A stretch of 64,000 nt of DNA from Ostrinia nubilalis (Eukaryota > Arthropoda > Insecta > Lepidoptera > Crambidae): NCBI RefSeq assembly GCF_963855985.1, contig NC_087106.1, positions 5,501,001-5,565,000 on the forward strand, in the 5' to 3' direction. The notes under the pieces were generated by a model. The model was not told the origin of the DNA. It searched no databases and saw only the letters and a list, made by a program, of their open reading frames with translations. Positions 1 through 10,791 of this stretch are shown in pieces; position 1 is the stretch's first letter; the number at the start of each line of letters is the position of its first letter. The position numbers and the translations under genes are program-made.

Positions 1-1311
1 TTGAGTACCTATATGTAAAAAAATACGCCACTTAGGACGAGCTGTTTTTTAAAGATTTATTTCTAGTGAAAAATCTAACAATAAGCGTAACATGAACATG
101 AAGAATTTAAAATGACTTAAAAAAAAAGATGAAATAAAGAAATTTTACCAATGAACATTGAAGAAAAATTCGCCAATTTTTTTAGAACATCCTTAAACGC
201 AATAAAGAATTGAATTTCATACTTACCCGTATTAACTTTAGCTAGGTTTTAGTCATACAAAAAGACAATCTGGTAACACCAAAAATACCCAGGTGCAGAA
301 AACGAGATGTTCATCCCTTTCTTTCTTTATTTTATTGATTTTTATATTCTCAGAGCAATACCTAACTGTATTTAGCAATACAGCACTGCTTCAGTGTGAA
401 AACAGTTTTACCGGGATTATTAGATTGTGTGATCCTAATGTTTGATAATTTTATTAATACTGCTTTGGCAACTTTTGATAGTGATTTCATAGCAACAAAC
501 TATAAATTCTTGTTAGTGACATTTTTATTTGTTCTGAGCATAAAATTAATAATAAAAAATTATGTAATGTAGATTACTAAATTGACGTCATATACTAATT
601 ACAAAAATAAGTAACTACCAGATTGTGTAAACATTAGGACGAAAATTAAACACACGCCTTTTATAATTGCTATTTATTATGATAATTATACACAAATGAA
701 ACACCTGCTAATAAAAATTAAAGAAAAAGATGTAATAAACGTGAAAGGGAATGACTGTCAAAATAATATTTAAAACATCATTCATGAAACGCAACTGAAA
801 TGATGATCATAATTGGATTGTAAGCAAAATGACTTAATACTTAATTACTAACTCTTTGCCCATTTATTTCTTAAACTGCTAGAATTTCCAAACACTGGTA
901 AACTTAGAAGAAACACCGAACTACTTCCATAGTACAGTCAGTTGCATAAAAACATTAGATTTTTCTATCTCATTAATCACTCCCACCTCTCGTTCCCATG
1001 GCTGCAACGCCTGAGTAGCCAGGATCTACAGCTTGACCGCCAATAAAAACCCGACCAATGAAGGTCAAGTTTGATCAAGGCCAAGAAAGACCGTGCTAGC
1101 AAATTTTGAATCTAGTATCGAAATAGACTGTTACAGAACTTTTCACAGCTGACTGTACAATGCAAGTAAAATACGACGAGTAATTAAAATTTATTCCCTT
1201 AGATTGTAAATGATATTTCATAGTCTGTATTTCATCCGCCAGAAAAGAAACAAGATGAATTTAGTTTAGAGAATGGTTCAATGGAATTGACACTAGGTAT
1301 ATTCCAAAAAT
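1..1311. other. AT-rich flank 3' of gene A, no gene seen
   Basis: No exon of the local gene family and no other supported gene. A copy of the CCACCTCTCGTTCCCACC repeat lies at about 976-1080. The rest is AT-rich and not recognised. Confidence 0.5.
976..1080 (+). repeat. Interspersed repeat RepA, partial
   Basis: Shares CCACCTCTCGTTCCCA and GCCAGGATCTACAGCTTGAC with copies at 12976, 26550 and 45138 (same strand) and 6350 (opposite strand). Confidence 0.6.
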
Positions 1312-3649
1312 TTAAACCATCTGTCCAGTGTACTCGATGTCGTAGTCGCAAATGTAAGATTGCAGGTAGACGTAGAAGAAGTATGAAGCTTTGGTCAGGA
1401 GAAGCTCCTGAACTGCTGTAGGAATGTCTGACACCAACTCCTGGTACATAGCTTGGACCACCTCATCTGAAAAAGTGAAAGTTAGCATATAAAAATTTAA
1501 AGAAAGAAGAAAGAGTAACGATAATTTCAATTATCCTATTTCAGTATAACAAAAGAAAATCAAATATGTTTGCTGTGTGTACTTTCTGTACATAAAATTA
1601 CCCGTTTTTTCAAAATATCATAATAATGATTAGAAAATAAATGCTAAAACATAAATCACAAGGAACACGAACTAACATAACAATCTTTTTTTCAAATTAA
1701 CTTAATTCGACATACAAAACATCATGACCAATGTTCAATTTGAAAATAACTGATTTATATAAAACACGCGCCGATTTTAGTAAGGCTCAAACGCCAGATT
1801 GTGCCAGAAGCCAATTTCTACCTTGCTGCTAATCCACAAACAAAAAATAAAAGCAATGAAAAATTACCTGAACTCTCCGAGATTTTGGGTCCAAGTTCGA
1901 ACGGTGGGTAGGCGTTGGTGCTGTAGCCGCTGACTTCAGCTGACCTTATTTCTTTGCCACGTCCAGAAATTACAGCAGTTATTTCGGCAGCTGGAAGCAC
2001 AAAATATAAAACACCTTTAACTACTCCTAAATATACATTTTCTAAAACTCTTTTCTTGAGATGACATGAGGTCCAAAACCATAGCTAAATATTTTTTCTT
2101 CATTTTTGGAAATTAAAAGCCAATTTTCGAGTCTTTCAGCGACTTGGCCCACTTTTAGCTTGGTCCACTGGCCACGTCCCTGGATTGAATTTTTAAATAT
2201 TTTTTCTTCCAGTAACTGGGCCCACTCTAAGATTCTTGCTTTGCTCAATCAGAACAATGATCTAGGATTCTCTTCCCACAACATACTTTTAAAATCGGGG
2301 TGAAGTCTGGTTAGGAAATAGGAAATTTGTATCAATTGATTCCTGTGTTGGAGGGTACCCTCATAAAAGTTGTCAGACCAATTAAGCAATGTCAGATACT
2401 TATGGCATGATTTAAAGTTTGACAACATAGGCTCAGTTGTACGCACGCAATAGTAAAAGAAGAATGACCAATTTCATACTGATCATCAAAAGGCAATTAC
2501 ATGATGTTGAAGCAATAAAAGTACTAACAGTAAGTGGCGTTGACGTAATCTTCAACCAGCTTCGGCTCTTCGCCCCTCTGGTTAATGGCGAAGGTGCAGC
2601 GTTGGGAGTTGAGGTTGATGCCTTCGAAGTCGATTGATATCACCAGGTTGTTACTGTCGTTGTTTATGCTGGAAAAAACACAAATTATGTTTAAAATGTG
2701 TTACTAATATTATTTATTATTAATAATGTAATAATTCCATAAAAAACGAAATTAATTCTAGCACATCAGAATAGGTTTTGTAATGCCAGGTAGGAATATT
2801 ACTTCTTTGCCACGGACTTCCTTCTAAGTTGGCAAATAAACGGTCATCCCAGTTACACCCTCTTTAAGTTTTTCTTAGCGTTGTCTTACTACGTCGATTG
2901 TTACTACAGTCATTAATAAAGATGTGTTCGTTATTTCCGACAAGACTGGTAAAAAAAGTTTATTTTTCACTGCAGTTGCAACAGCCATTAAAATGAACAA
3001 ACCTGGTAAACGGCTGGTGGTTTTATTCAAATTGTGATCTAAATAAGTAGGCAAGAAATGTAAAAACTTACTAAAACTTTTTAATCGTGGAGCCGTAGAA
3101 GGTGATGTAATCATCAAGCGAGATGACAGTCACGTTGATTTTTGGAATATAAGACACTTGCACGTCCTTATGGATAGCGTCACCATCCTCATGGCTGCTT
3201 GGGCGACAGCGTTCATTGCTCATGAAGTACTGGCGAATACAGTCCAAGTCATCGGTAGAGCATGGTTCGGACAAGTTTTGGCTGCTGTCATTGCTGCTAC
3301 TGGTGCTGTTGTCGCTACTGTCTGCAAATTAAGAATTACACTTCTACTAAGGTTGTCCTTAGCGGTAGCAGAAGTTGCCAGGTAAACGTATTATGGGCGC
3401 TGATCAAGCTATAAACGTGCATACTAATATAAGTCCACTGCTGAGAATTTTGGGCACTCACTGGCCTATAGCATACTGGGTACCAATACTACCAATGAAT
3501 GGAGACCAAAAAACGTTGTAATTGTTGTAGCCTCATGCTCGATAGACCGATGATGAGATTATTGTGGGTTATTTCAGAAAATAATTACCTTGTGCAGCAG
3601 TATACGACGCGCAGACCAGCAAAAGCAGACAGACGAATTTACTTGCCAT
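1312..3649 (-). CDS. Fibrohexamerin (P25)-like secreted protein, gene A
   Basis: Five coding exons on the minus strand: 3649-3589, 3321-3072, 2668-2529, 1990-1868, 1466-1312, with GT-AG introns in phases 1-2-1-1. They give 242 aa. The ATG is chosen because it opens a signal peptide (MASKFVCLLLLVCASYTAAQ) whose donor matches the phase of exon 2. The mature N-terminus is Ser/Asn/Asp-rich. The Cys domain follows, with cysteines near residues 41, 48 and 59 (PCSTDDLDCIRQYF). Sequons NVT near residue 83 and NAT at the end of exon 3 are shared in position with the paralogues. An additional Cys in exon 3 (NSQRC) is absent from the others. The last exon carries YLQSYICDYDIEYTG. In the fibrohexamerin/P25 family, secreted glycoproteins associate with fibroin chains in silk; that role is inferred here. 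A divergent JHBP/takeout-like protein is the alternative. A possible AATAAA lies near 1190. Confidence 0.78.
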
Positions 3650-3697
3650 TTTTAGCTCTTCCAAAACTGTATTGTTCTGTCACATTGTTGTTCATCA

Positions 3698-3705
3698 TTT
3701 TATAT
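3698..3705 (-). promoter_or_regulatory. TATA box of gene A
   Basis: TATATAAA on the minus strand, about 50 bp upstream of the gene A ATG. All seven paralogues have a TATA-like box at a similar distance, which supports the exon 1 choices. Confidence 0.55.
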
Positions 3706-3963
3706 AGACGTTTTTTCATTGTTATTTAGTTCATTGTCATTCCGTAAGATTAGAATGGGAAGGAGTTACCTACTTTTTGTTATCTTTACATTAGGAATTC
3801 AGTTTTTCTTCTCAGCTTGAAAATAATTAACAAGCATTTATTAACATAGGAAAGATATTAAATGATTGATTTGTAATAGAGTTATCATGAATATTCTTTT
3901 TTTGACGCAACGCAAATTTAAATATTTAAATTCCCAGTAACAGTCAACCAGACTAAGATAAGG

Positions 3964-4075
3964 TACAGTCGACAGTGCATCAGACTACACATTTTTGTTG
4001 CAAAACAGAACCTATTACAACTTGTATAAGATCTTTGTGTTTACCTTGATGTGCTGTCGACTGTACAAAAGACTG
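3964..4075. repeat. Hairpin MITE
   Basis: The left end TACAGTCGACAGTGCATCA and the right end TGATGTGCTGTCGACTGTA are inverted repeats about 110 bp apart. Confidence 0.6.
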
Positions 4076-4107
4076 AGCTGAAGTCCAAGGTTTCGTGATA
4101 CTTAGAC

Positions 4108-4282
4108 TAGGCGCAGACCACTGACTTTTAGTTGGCCGATAGTTGGGCCCGATTTTAATTTGTTTGAAGAATCGGCCGATACCAAATCGATGTAATGTGC
4201 GCACTTTCATACATGTCCATAATGATTAACAGCCCGACTCAACTATCGGCCGATAAAAAGTCGGTGGTCTGCGCCTAGGCTT
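4108..4282. mobile_element. Hairpin MITE, family 6
   Basis: The inverted arms contain CAGACCACTGACTTTTAGTT and its complement, with AGTTGGCCGATAGTTG inside. A second copy is at 51042-51214, so it is mobile. Confidence 0.75.
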
Positions 4283-5119
4283 ACCGCCATTCGGGCGATG
4301 ACGGAACGCTGCAGTGGTAAGGATTTGTTACATTGTATACGGTCTGCGGTCAGGTCAAAGTGAAAGCAGCCCGCTTAATGTGCATAATTATTATAATTAC
4401 TTTGACCTAACTTCATACCGCATCCAGTGTTTTCATCAAAAAATCATTAGGTTGAGTATGTTTTTCAGTGAAATAGAGATGCTTGCGTCATTACAGGAAG
4501 TCTGAAAATATAGCTACTACGCTAGATTATTCAGTAACTTCAACATAATTGACAACCAAGGTTACAAACCCGTCTGCCTAGACAAACGGTTTGATACTAA
4601 GTAGGTAGTTAAATGAAAACAAAAAATATTAAAATTACAACATGTATTTTTCAGAAACGGTAGGTATATGGTAAGTTAAATGATAAAGTTTTCGTTCTCT
4701 TGATTATTTCTGTCCAGGTGAAGATGGAAAGTAATACGACGTCCAACGCTGGGTTTCCTGTAAAAAAAAAGCAATAAATCAGAAAGATTCAGCCTAAACT
4801 TGTAACACATAAAATGCATTAATACGGTAGTCAAACGATTCTGAACGTCAAGTGGCAAAAATAAGAACTAATAACTCAATATTGATATTACCGTCCTCTG
4901 CAAATGACATTTCAGTGTTTTTCAAAGTGGCAAAATTTGGAACTAGATAATAACCTATCATTGATAGTAGCACCTTCCTTCCTGACAATGTCATAGGTTG
5001 GACGGTTCAGAGTCGAACAACTACACGTCTCTCGTGTGTGACATTCCACCAGGGAATCCACAAGAACGTCCTTCAAGAAGCACAAAAAACGATTTCCTTG
5101 TGATATTATTATATTCAAT

Positions 5120-8100
5120 TTAAATTACCGCTCCAGTGTATTCATAGCCGTAGTCACAAATGTATTTTTGGAAGTAAACGTAGAAAGAATACGGAGCTAT
5201 GGTGAAAAGTAGTTCCGTCATAGCAGTTGGTAAATCCGCTTCAAGATCCTCATACGTTTGCGATATGACTTCATCTGGAATTTAAAAAAAATATTAAAGG
5301 TGGTTCTAGAATCTTTGGTTCAGCCTGGGTTCTTACTTTGACTATAACAAAAATCAAAAGTCTGGAAACTCCATAGAAAAACACAGTTTAAAGTTATAAC
5401 TCCGTCAAAGTTAAGGTGATGCAACTCAGACTTATAATGATTAGAAAGTTTGACTAACTATCATAATATACACCACGGTCCTGTGATTCTCAAAAAGCAC
5501 CCAAAAACTCCAGAAATAGTTAAAAATTCCAAATAAACAAAGACCAATGGTGTCGTTCTAAACTCTTAGGTCCTCAAAGAGTTCATCAGGCTTTTAGAGG
5601 GTTCACTCAATTCTTCTAGTAGGGTCCCACAAATATTAATAAAAGATTTGTGACTTCGATTTTAGTCCTGAACACACTTTTTAGAATCTTGTCTGTTGCT
5701 CCAATTCACACTTCCTCTAACGTCTGCATGACGTCATGCATCATCTCTTCCTAACCTTATTTATTACTACAGTAACTTCAGTAATAATTCCCTTACTTGA
5801 ACTGTTGGAAATGCTTGACCCCACTTCAATTGAAGAGTCAGACAATACATCAGTATTGACTTCAACAAATGATAAGTATGTCCATCCACCTTGTATAACT
5901 GTCCCAGAAAGTTCTCCAGCTGTAAAATATGGAATTATATTAGAATTGGTGGGCATGGTAGGGACCGAGGATAGTTGTAACAGAGGCGAGTTGTTAAATT
6001 CAACTTCTCTGAACCTAAAACAGTTTATTTAACTATCAACTTCCAATTCGTTGCTCTTTCAACACTCCACAGCATGCCTGAAATAGGTAGTTAGCTGGGT
6101 AGCTGTCATAGCTGAAGAGAAATCGGCTTTGTTACAACAGTTACAACTATCCTTATTCTCTCCTACAGGTTTGATCAATTAAATATCACTAGAATCCGAT
6201 CAGTTGTAGTGGGCAAGTGATTTTAGATTATAGTTCGGAATGAACGAAGTGATTTACTCGTATCTTAATAGATTCAAACAGATTGCAGTGAGCAATTGCT
6301 ATTATTATATAGGTACTCTAACTTGGAACTCCTCCTATGTTCTTCTGATTAATTTCGTTGCGGGTCCAATGACAGTTTAACTTTCCCCCGGGACAAACTT
6401 GACCTTCACTGGTTGGGTTTCCTGGGAAGATCCTGGCTACACAATAGTTACATCAGTGGAAACGAGAGGTGGGAATAGTATTATTGTATACTCACAATAA
6501 GTTAAGTTGAATGAATCAGTAACCACTAAAGACTCGCGCTCTTGTTGGTTGATGACGTAATTAGCAGTCTCTGATTTGATATTAATGCTATCATACTTTA
6601 TTGTGATCACAAGATTGTAGCTGCTCCTGTCTTCACTGAAAAGATTCAAAGTCAAACATCATTACTATATCTCTGTCTTTCATATTATAATACTCGGTGG
6701 ACCGATGAGCTGGTAAAGGTCGCAAGAAGCGCCTAGAAATGGGCAGACGTAGCCCACTAATAGAGCACCCGCCTAAATAGCACCCGCACGAATGAGCACC
6801 TGGCGTAGGCCAATAGAGCATCTATCGATATCGTAACATTACATAAATATACATTAGGTGCCTTATGTGGTAACTACTGGTACTAACCAGTAGTTAGTAA
6901 AGTCCTTTTTCCAGCAGAGGACTTCTTTTAGTTCAAAAAGGATTAGTTTTAGTCCAGTAGAATTAGCTTTAAAATCGGAAATAATTCCTACAAAAGATTT
7001 TATTGTTTTAATGGCTTCTTTGGTTGCCCATTAAGACTCTCCTAAGTTTTCGACTTCGACGGAGTTGTGCTTAAGTGGTGGGGGCCCCCGAAAGAGGCAT
7101 TTTTTCGGTTTTCCGGTTATACCGCGTAAAGGACTTACCCTATCAAAAAGTGGTCTTCATGACGGTTAAAGGGCACTTAATCCTGCATTGAATAAGACCA
7201 AATTCATATGTTTTGGACAAACCGTTCTCGCGCTAAAGTTCGGCAAAGTAGAAAATATACGTATAATTAATGACCCTCTCCACGTCCAATGGTTTGTTAC
7301 CCATAGGCTTCCAAGTCTTGAAAAGGGCCACCTCAACCAGTGTAACCCTATCAAGGCTTACGAGCTTGATGCGCCTATCCTTGTTCGTCCCAGACGTTCC
7401 TTAACTGCGGTTGCTGCACCTCTTCCTGGCACTCACCTGAACGACTCTGTGTTACATACTGTGGCTGCCCCTCTTCCTTGTATCCTCCTGCATGACTACG
7501 TTGCCTAGCCGTATGCCTGGTCTAAGGTTCGACGCCAAAAATCAACAACAACAAGTTCATATTAAAACGCTGAAGAGTTTTTTGTTTGTTTGTTTGAACG
7601 CGCTAATCTTAAGAATTACTAGTTTGATTGAAATCATTATTTTTGTGTTGAATAGCTCATACATTGAGGAAGGCTAAAGGATATATACAATCACTCTACG
7701 ACTAATAGAGGCGAAGCAGTAAAGAAAAATGTTGCAAGCACGGGAAATAGTATTTAAACTATTTTCACTCGTACGAAGTTGATTTTGTGGCGTCGAACCT
7801 TTGACCAGGCATATGGCTAAGCAATTAAATCGTACAGGAGGGTACAAGGAAGAGGGGTAGCCACATTAGGTATCACAGAGTCGTTCAGGAGAGTGCCAGG
7901 AAGAGGTGCAGCAACCGCAGTTAAGGAACGGCTGGGACGAACAAGGATAAGCGAATCAAACTCGTGAGCCTTGTTAGGGTTACACTGGTTAAGGCGACCC
8001 TTTACAAGGCTTGGAAGCATGTGGGTAACAAGCCATTGGACGTGGAGAGGGTCATTAATTATACGTATATTTTCTACTTTGCCGAACTTTAGCGCGAGAA

Positions 8101-9323
8101 CGGTTTGTCCAAAACATATGAATTTGGTCTTATTCAATGCAAGATTAAGTGCCCTTTAACCGTCATGAAGACCACTTTTCGATAGGGTAAGTCCTTTACG
8201 CGGTATAACCGGAAAACCGAAAAAACGCCCTTTTCGGGGGCCCCACCACTTAAGCACAACTCCGTCGAAGTCGAAAACTTAGGAGAGTCTTAATGGGCAA
8301 CCAATGAAGCCATTAAAGTAAAAAATCTTTTGTAGGAATTATTTCCGATTTAATCAATTTTTGTGTTTAATTCTACTGGCCTATTTAAACTTAGTTGCTA
8401 ACGTATTAATTAATATTTTTGCCTTATTATTCATGAAAACTTTCTTAACCAGACTGTTATGAAAGTTTTATTATCATTATTATTTTGTACTGTTTGGAAT
8501 TGGAATTAAGTTTCATCGTTCCAAAATAAACTGTAAAATCTTACCGGAACCTCGTTATTTGAGATCCATAAAAAGTTACCACAGTCCCATTAGCAAGAAT
8601 GGTCATATTTATCTTCGGAATATAAGCGGCCAGTCTGTCCTCCTGGATAGGGCTTCCATCATCATGACTTGAGTTGGTACAGAGCAAGGACTTGGAGAAG
8701 TACTGCCGCATGCAGGCCAAGTCCTGGGTGTCGCAAGGATAGGTATACGTATCTTCTTCGCTGCTGGAGTCATTGCTTGAATCGGATTCGGTGGAGTCTG
8801 GAAGAAAATATGATAAATTGTTAAAGGCTTGCCTTGCCTTACACCCGTAACTATTCACAAACATTACTATGAGGTCTCACAGAGCGCGTGGACGCACATG
8901 GTGACACACGAACCAATCACAGAGCTCTATTCAACGCTGTGCGTTCGATTTGCTGCTTCACTTAAGCAAGCATCGTTTGTGAATATGGGCCTTAGTTACG
9001 CGAGATGAATGCGTCTTTTTGTTTTGTTTTCTTTCGGTATTTCATTCTTTTGGATATGACCGAGTGAATTTTAGTATACTGTACTGATTGATTTGCAGTA
9101 TACTAAAATTCACTACAATATCGAAAATTTCAAAAGTTGGAGCTAAAACACCGCGGTTGTGACGTTAAGGTGTAAAATGGAAAGCATTTTGAATGTAAAT
9201 TTATTTAGAAAGGTTATTTTCCATAAAATAAATATTGAAAAGCTTAATCTAGTAATTTAATAGTCTACCTTGTCCATAAACTAAGGTAACCAATAAGAGA
9301 AGTGAAAATATTTTAGCCTCCAT
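5120..9323 (-). CDS. Fibrohexamerin (P25)-like secreted protein, gene B
   Basis: Exons 9323-9269, 8797-8545, 6635-6496, 5919-5797, 5274-5120; phases 1-2-1-1; 241 aa. The signal peptide is MEAKIFSLLLLVTLVYGQ. Exon 2 begins with an acidic Ser-rich stretch (DSTESDSSNDSSSEED), then the Cys domain (YPCDTQDLACMRQYF). Sequons NMT, NGT, NLT and NSS are present. Exon 4 (AGELSGTVIQGGWTYLSF) is the most divergent in the cluster but keeps its exact 123-bp length and both splice sites. The last exon ends YFQKYICDYGYEYTGAVI. The gene is longer than A because intron 2 contains a 1.4-kb inverted-repeat element and an older repeat, and intron 1 holds a MITE. Function is as proposed for gene A. No break is seen, so the gene is probably active; the faster change of exon 4 may mean relaxed constraint. 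Confidence 0.75.
5318..5430. mobile_element. Old copy of hairpin MITE family 3
   Basis: Diverged copy in intron 4 of gene B. The arms resemble TTGCACCATCTTACTTTAAC and its complement, found cleaner at 27520, 54645 and 60678. Confidence 0.5.
6350..6480 (-). repeat. Interspersed repeat RepA, inverted copy
   Basis: Contains TTTCGTTGCGGGTCCAATGA and ends in AGGTGGGAATAGT, the reverse of the copies at 12976 and 26550. It lies just after exon 3 of gene B, within intron 3. Confidence 0.65.
6954..8379. mobile_element. 1.4-kb inverted-repeat (foldback) element in gene B intron 2
   Basis: Arms of about 600 bp (6954-7553 and 7778-8379) are inverted copies starting CCAGTAGAATTA, around a loop of about 225 bp. 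Both arms contain an open frame of 106 codons (MNKTKFICFGQTVLALKF) on opposite strands, differing at roughly 25 residues. The encoded peptide is not recognised. It is either a foldback-type transposon or two head-to-head copies of one repeat. Confidence 0.75.
8853..8990 (+). mobile_element. MITE family 1 in gene B intron 1
   Basis: TCACAAACATTACTATGAGG to AAGCAAGCATCGTTTGTGAA. Other copies are at 19934-20077 (inverted), 41204-41483 (two in tandem) and 43287-43471. Short inverted ends (TTCACAAAC / GTTTGTGAA). Confidence 0.75.
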
Positions 9324-9373
9324 TTCGGTACAAAATATTTTTTCGACTTGAATAAATTCTATGTGACTTTTAG

Positions 9374-9381
9374 TTTTTATA
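9374..9381 (-). promoter_or_regulatory. TATA box of gene B
   Basis: TATAAAAA on the minus strand, about 50 bp upstream of the gene B ATG. Confidence 0.55.
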
Positions 9382-10791
9382 GACAAACGTTCGTTTAATT
9401 AAGTATTCTAAGAATAAAGAGGAAAATAAAACAAGAAATGTATTTTTAATGTAAATAACAAAACTATTACAATACAAATGTTGGCAGTTTCCATGAATTT
9501 TCAATTAAAAGTGACTACAATGTTATCATTTGTTCACTATCGAAAGTTTGGCTTTTAAAAATACCTGTACTTACATACCAGTCAATTAGCACTCAGTTAA
9601 CTCTAAATCTGAAAATAATTTCAAGATCATTAGTTTCTATAAGTTCATCAACATTTTCATCGAAGAGAGAGAATTTAAATATCTTAAAAATTTTACCATC
9701 ATCTAAAATGGTTCAGGGGTACTTTAAAGGTTCGTTCCCAGGGCCAAACAGTTTTTCGGGATCCATTTGCAGGATCCAGGCAAAGCTGGACTGTCGTATG
9801 AACCACACAGTCATAATGTAGGTATAACATTATGTTTTTTGCGGAACAGGATGTATCCGTGTGAATTTAACAAGCCCACAGTAGGTAATTTGAATAATTT
9901 ATCCCGTTTTTGCAACATTATTCATCGATGCTCTGCTCCAAAAATGCTTTTAATTTGATTACTTACTTTAAAAGAAAATCTTTTGTTTTCAGGTAAGAAC
10001 TACAGTTTCCGGGAGATGGTTTGTACGACTACTATTTTATTAGAAAGAAAAAAAGAAAGATACATTTATTACAATGCACATCACGCAAATACAGGCAATT
10101 ACATAGACATGACAGTGGCACATAATAATGGAAGAAGAAAAAATAATAAAAACAAGAGTAAACTGAGCAGTGCCACCCATTCACCAACAAGATGCCCACT
10201 GCAACGGGACCCCACTCACCATAAGCCGTGGCCCACGGTGACGAAAGCCACGGCGCTGGTTTTCAGTGTGCCCCATTAACATAAGTTGTCATAACCTCGT
10301 GGCCTCGTACTTATCAGCTGTCATTATTTGTCTCTTTTCATCACAGTAAAATCAACATTTCGGTACAAAATATTGGGACATGAGAGTGACATTAAATAGT
10401 TTTTTTTTACTTTTTCTTATGTTTTTGTTTCGATTTGTTCTCTTGTGCCCTTTAAAATGGGTAGCAATCACATTACCAAATTAACCACTACTAGGTTAAG
10501 GTGCACATTGAGGTGCTATTTTAGTGCGTTATTTCATCTTGAGCATCCTCTGTTCAAAGCCAAATCAAAAAAGTTATTTCATTGTTAATAAGCATGAAAT
10601 AAAAGTGAGATAGATAGGTAGGTTAATGCTAACTAGTAGCTATTAGGAAATAATAAAAGATGACAGATTGATATTCTTTATTACACACCCATAAAAGTAA
10701 CTTACAACAGATTTTCTTATCGTTATGAAACTATTTCTTCCAGACATCCCTGAAATAATTAAAAACAAAAAAAAAACTTAAAAATAAATGT
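9382..10791. other. Intergenic, gene C to gene B
   Basis: AT-rich. Around 10040-10290 a stretch with poly-purine and TTTATTACAATGCACA looks like an antisense LINE or processed-element tail. No gene is supported. Confidence 0.4.

Larger units (their letters stand above)
3650..5119. other. Intergenic, gene B to gene A
   Basis: Contains the gene A promoter and two hairpin MITEs (3964-4075 and 4108-4282). The rest shows no gene; a possible acceptor and short open stretch on the minus strand near 4680-4760 has no family resemblance. Confidence 0.5.

Noticed and set aside
4676..4760. Possible extra terminal exon on the minus strand after gene B (acceptor-like TTTTTACAG, then a short open frame)
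   Set aside because: All seven paralogues end in the YIC[DN] exon with a stop; nothing similar follows the other copies.
7188..7508. Open frame of 106 codons on the plus strand as a separate gene
   Set aside because: It lies in an arm of an inverted-repeat element with a mirrored copy, and no family resemblance or gene signals were seen.
9983..10279. 98-codon plus-strand open frame
   Set aside because: Low-complexity Lys/Asn-rich reading in a retroelement-like tail; no gene support.
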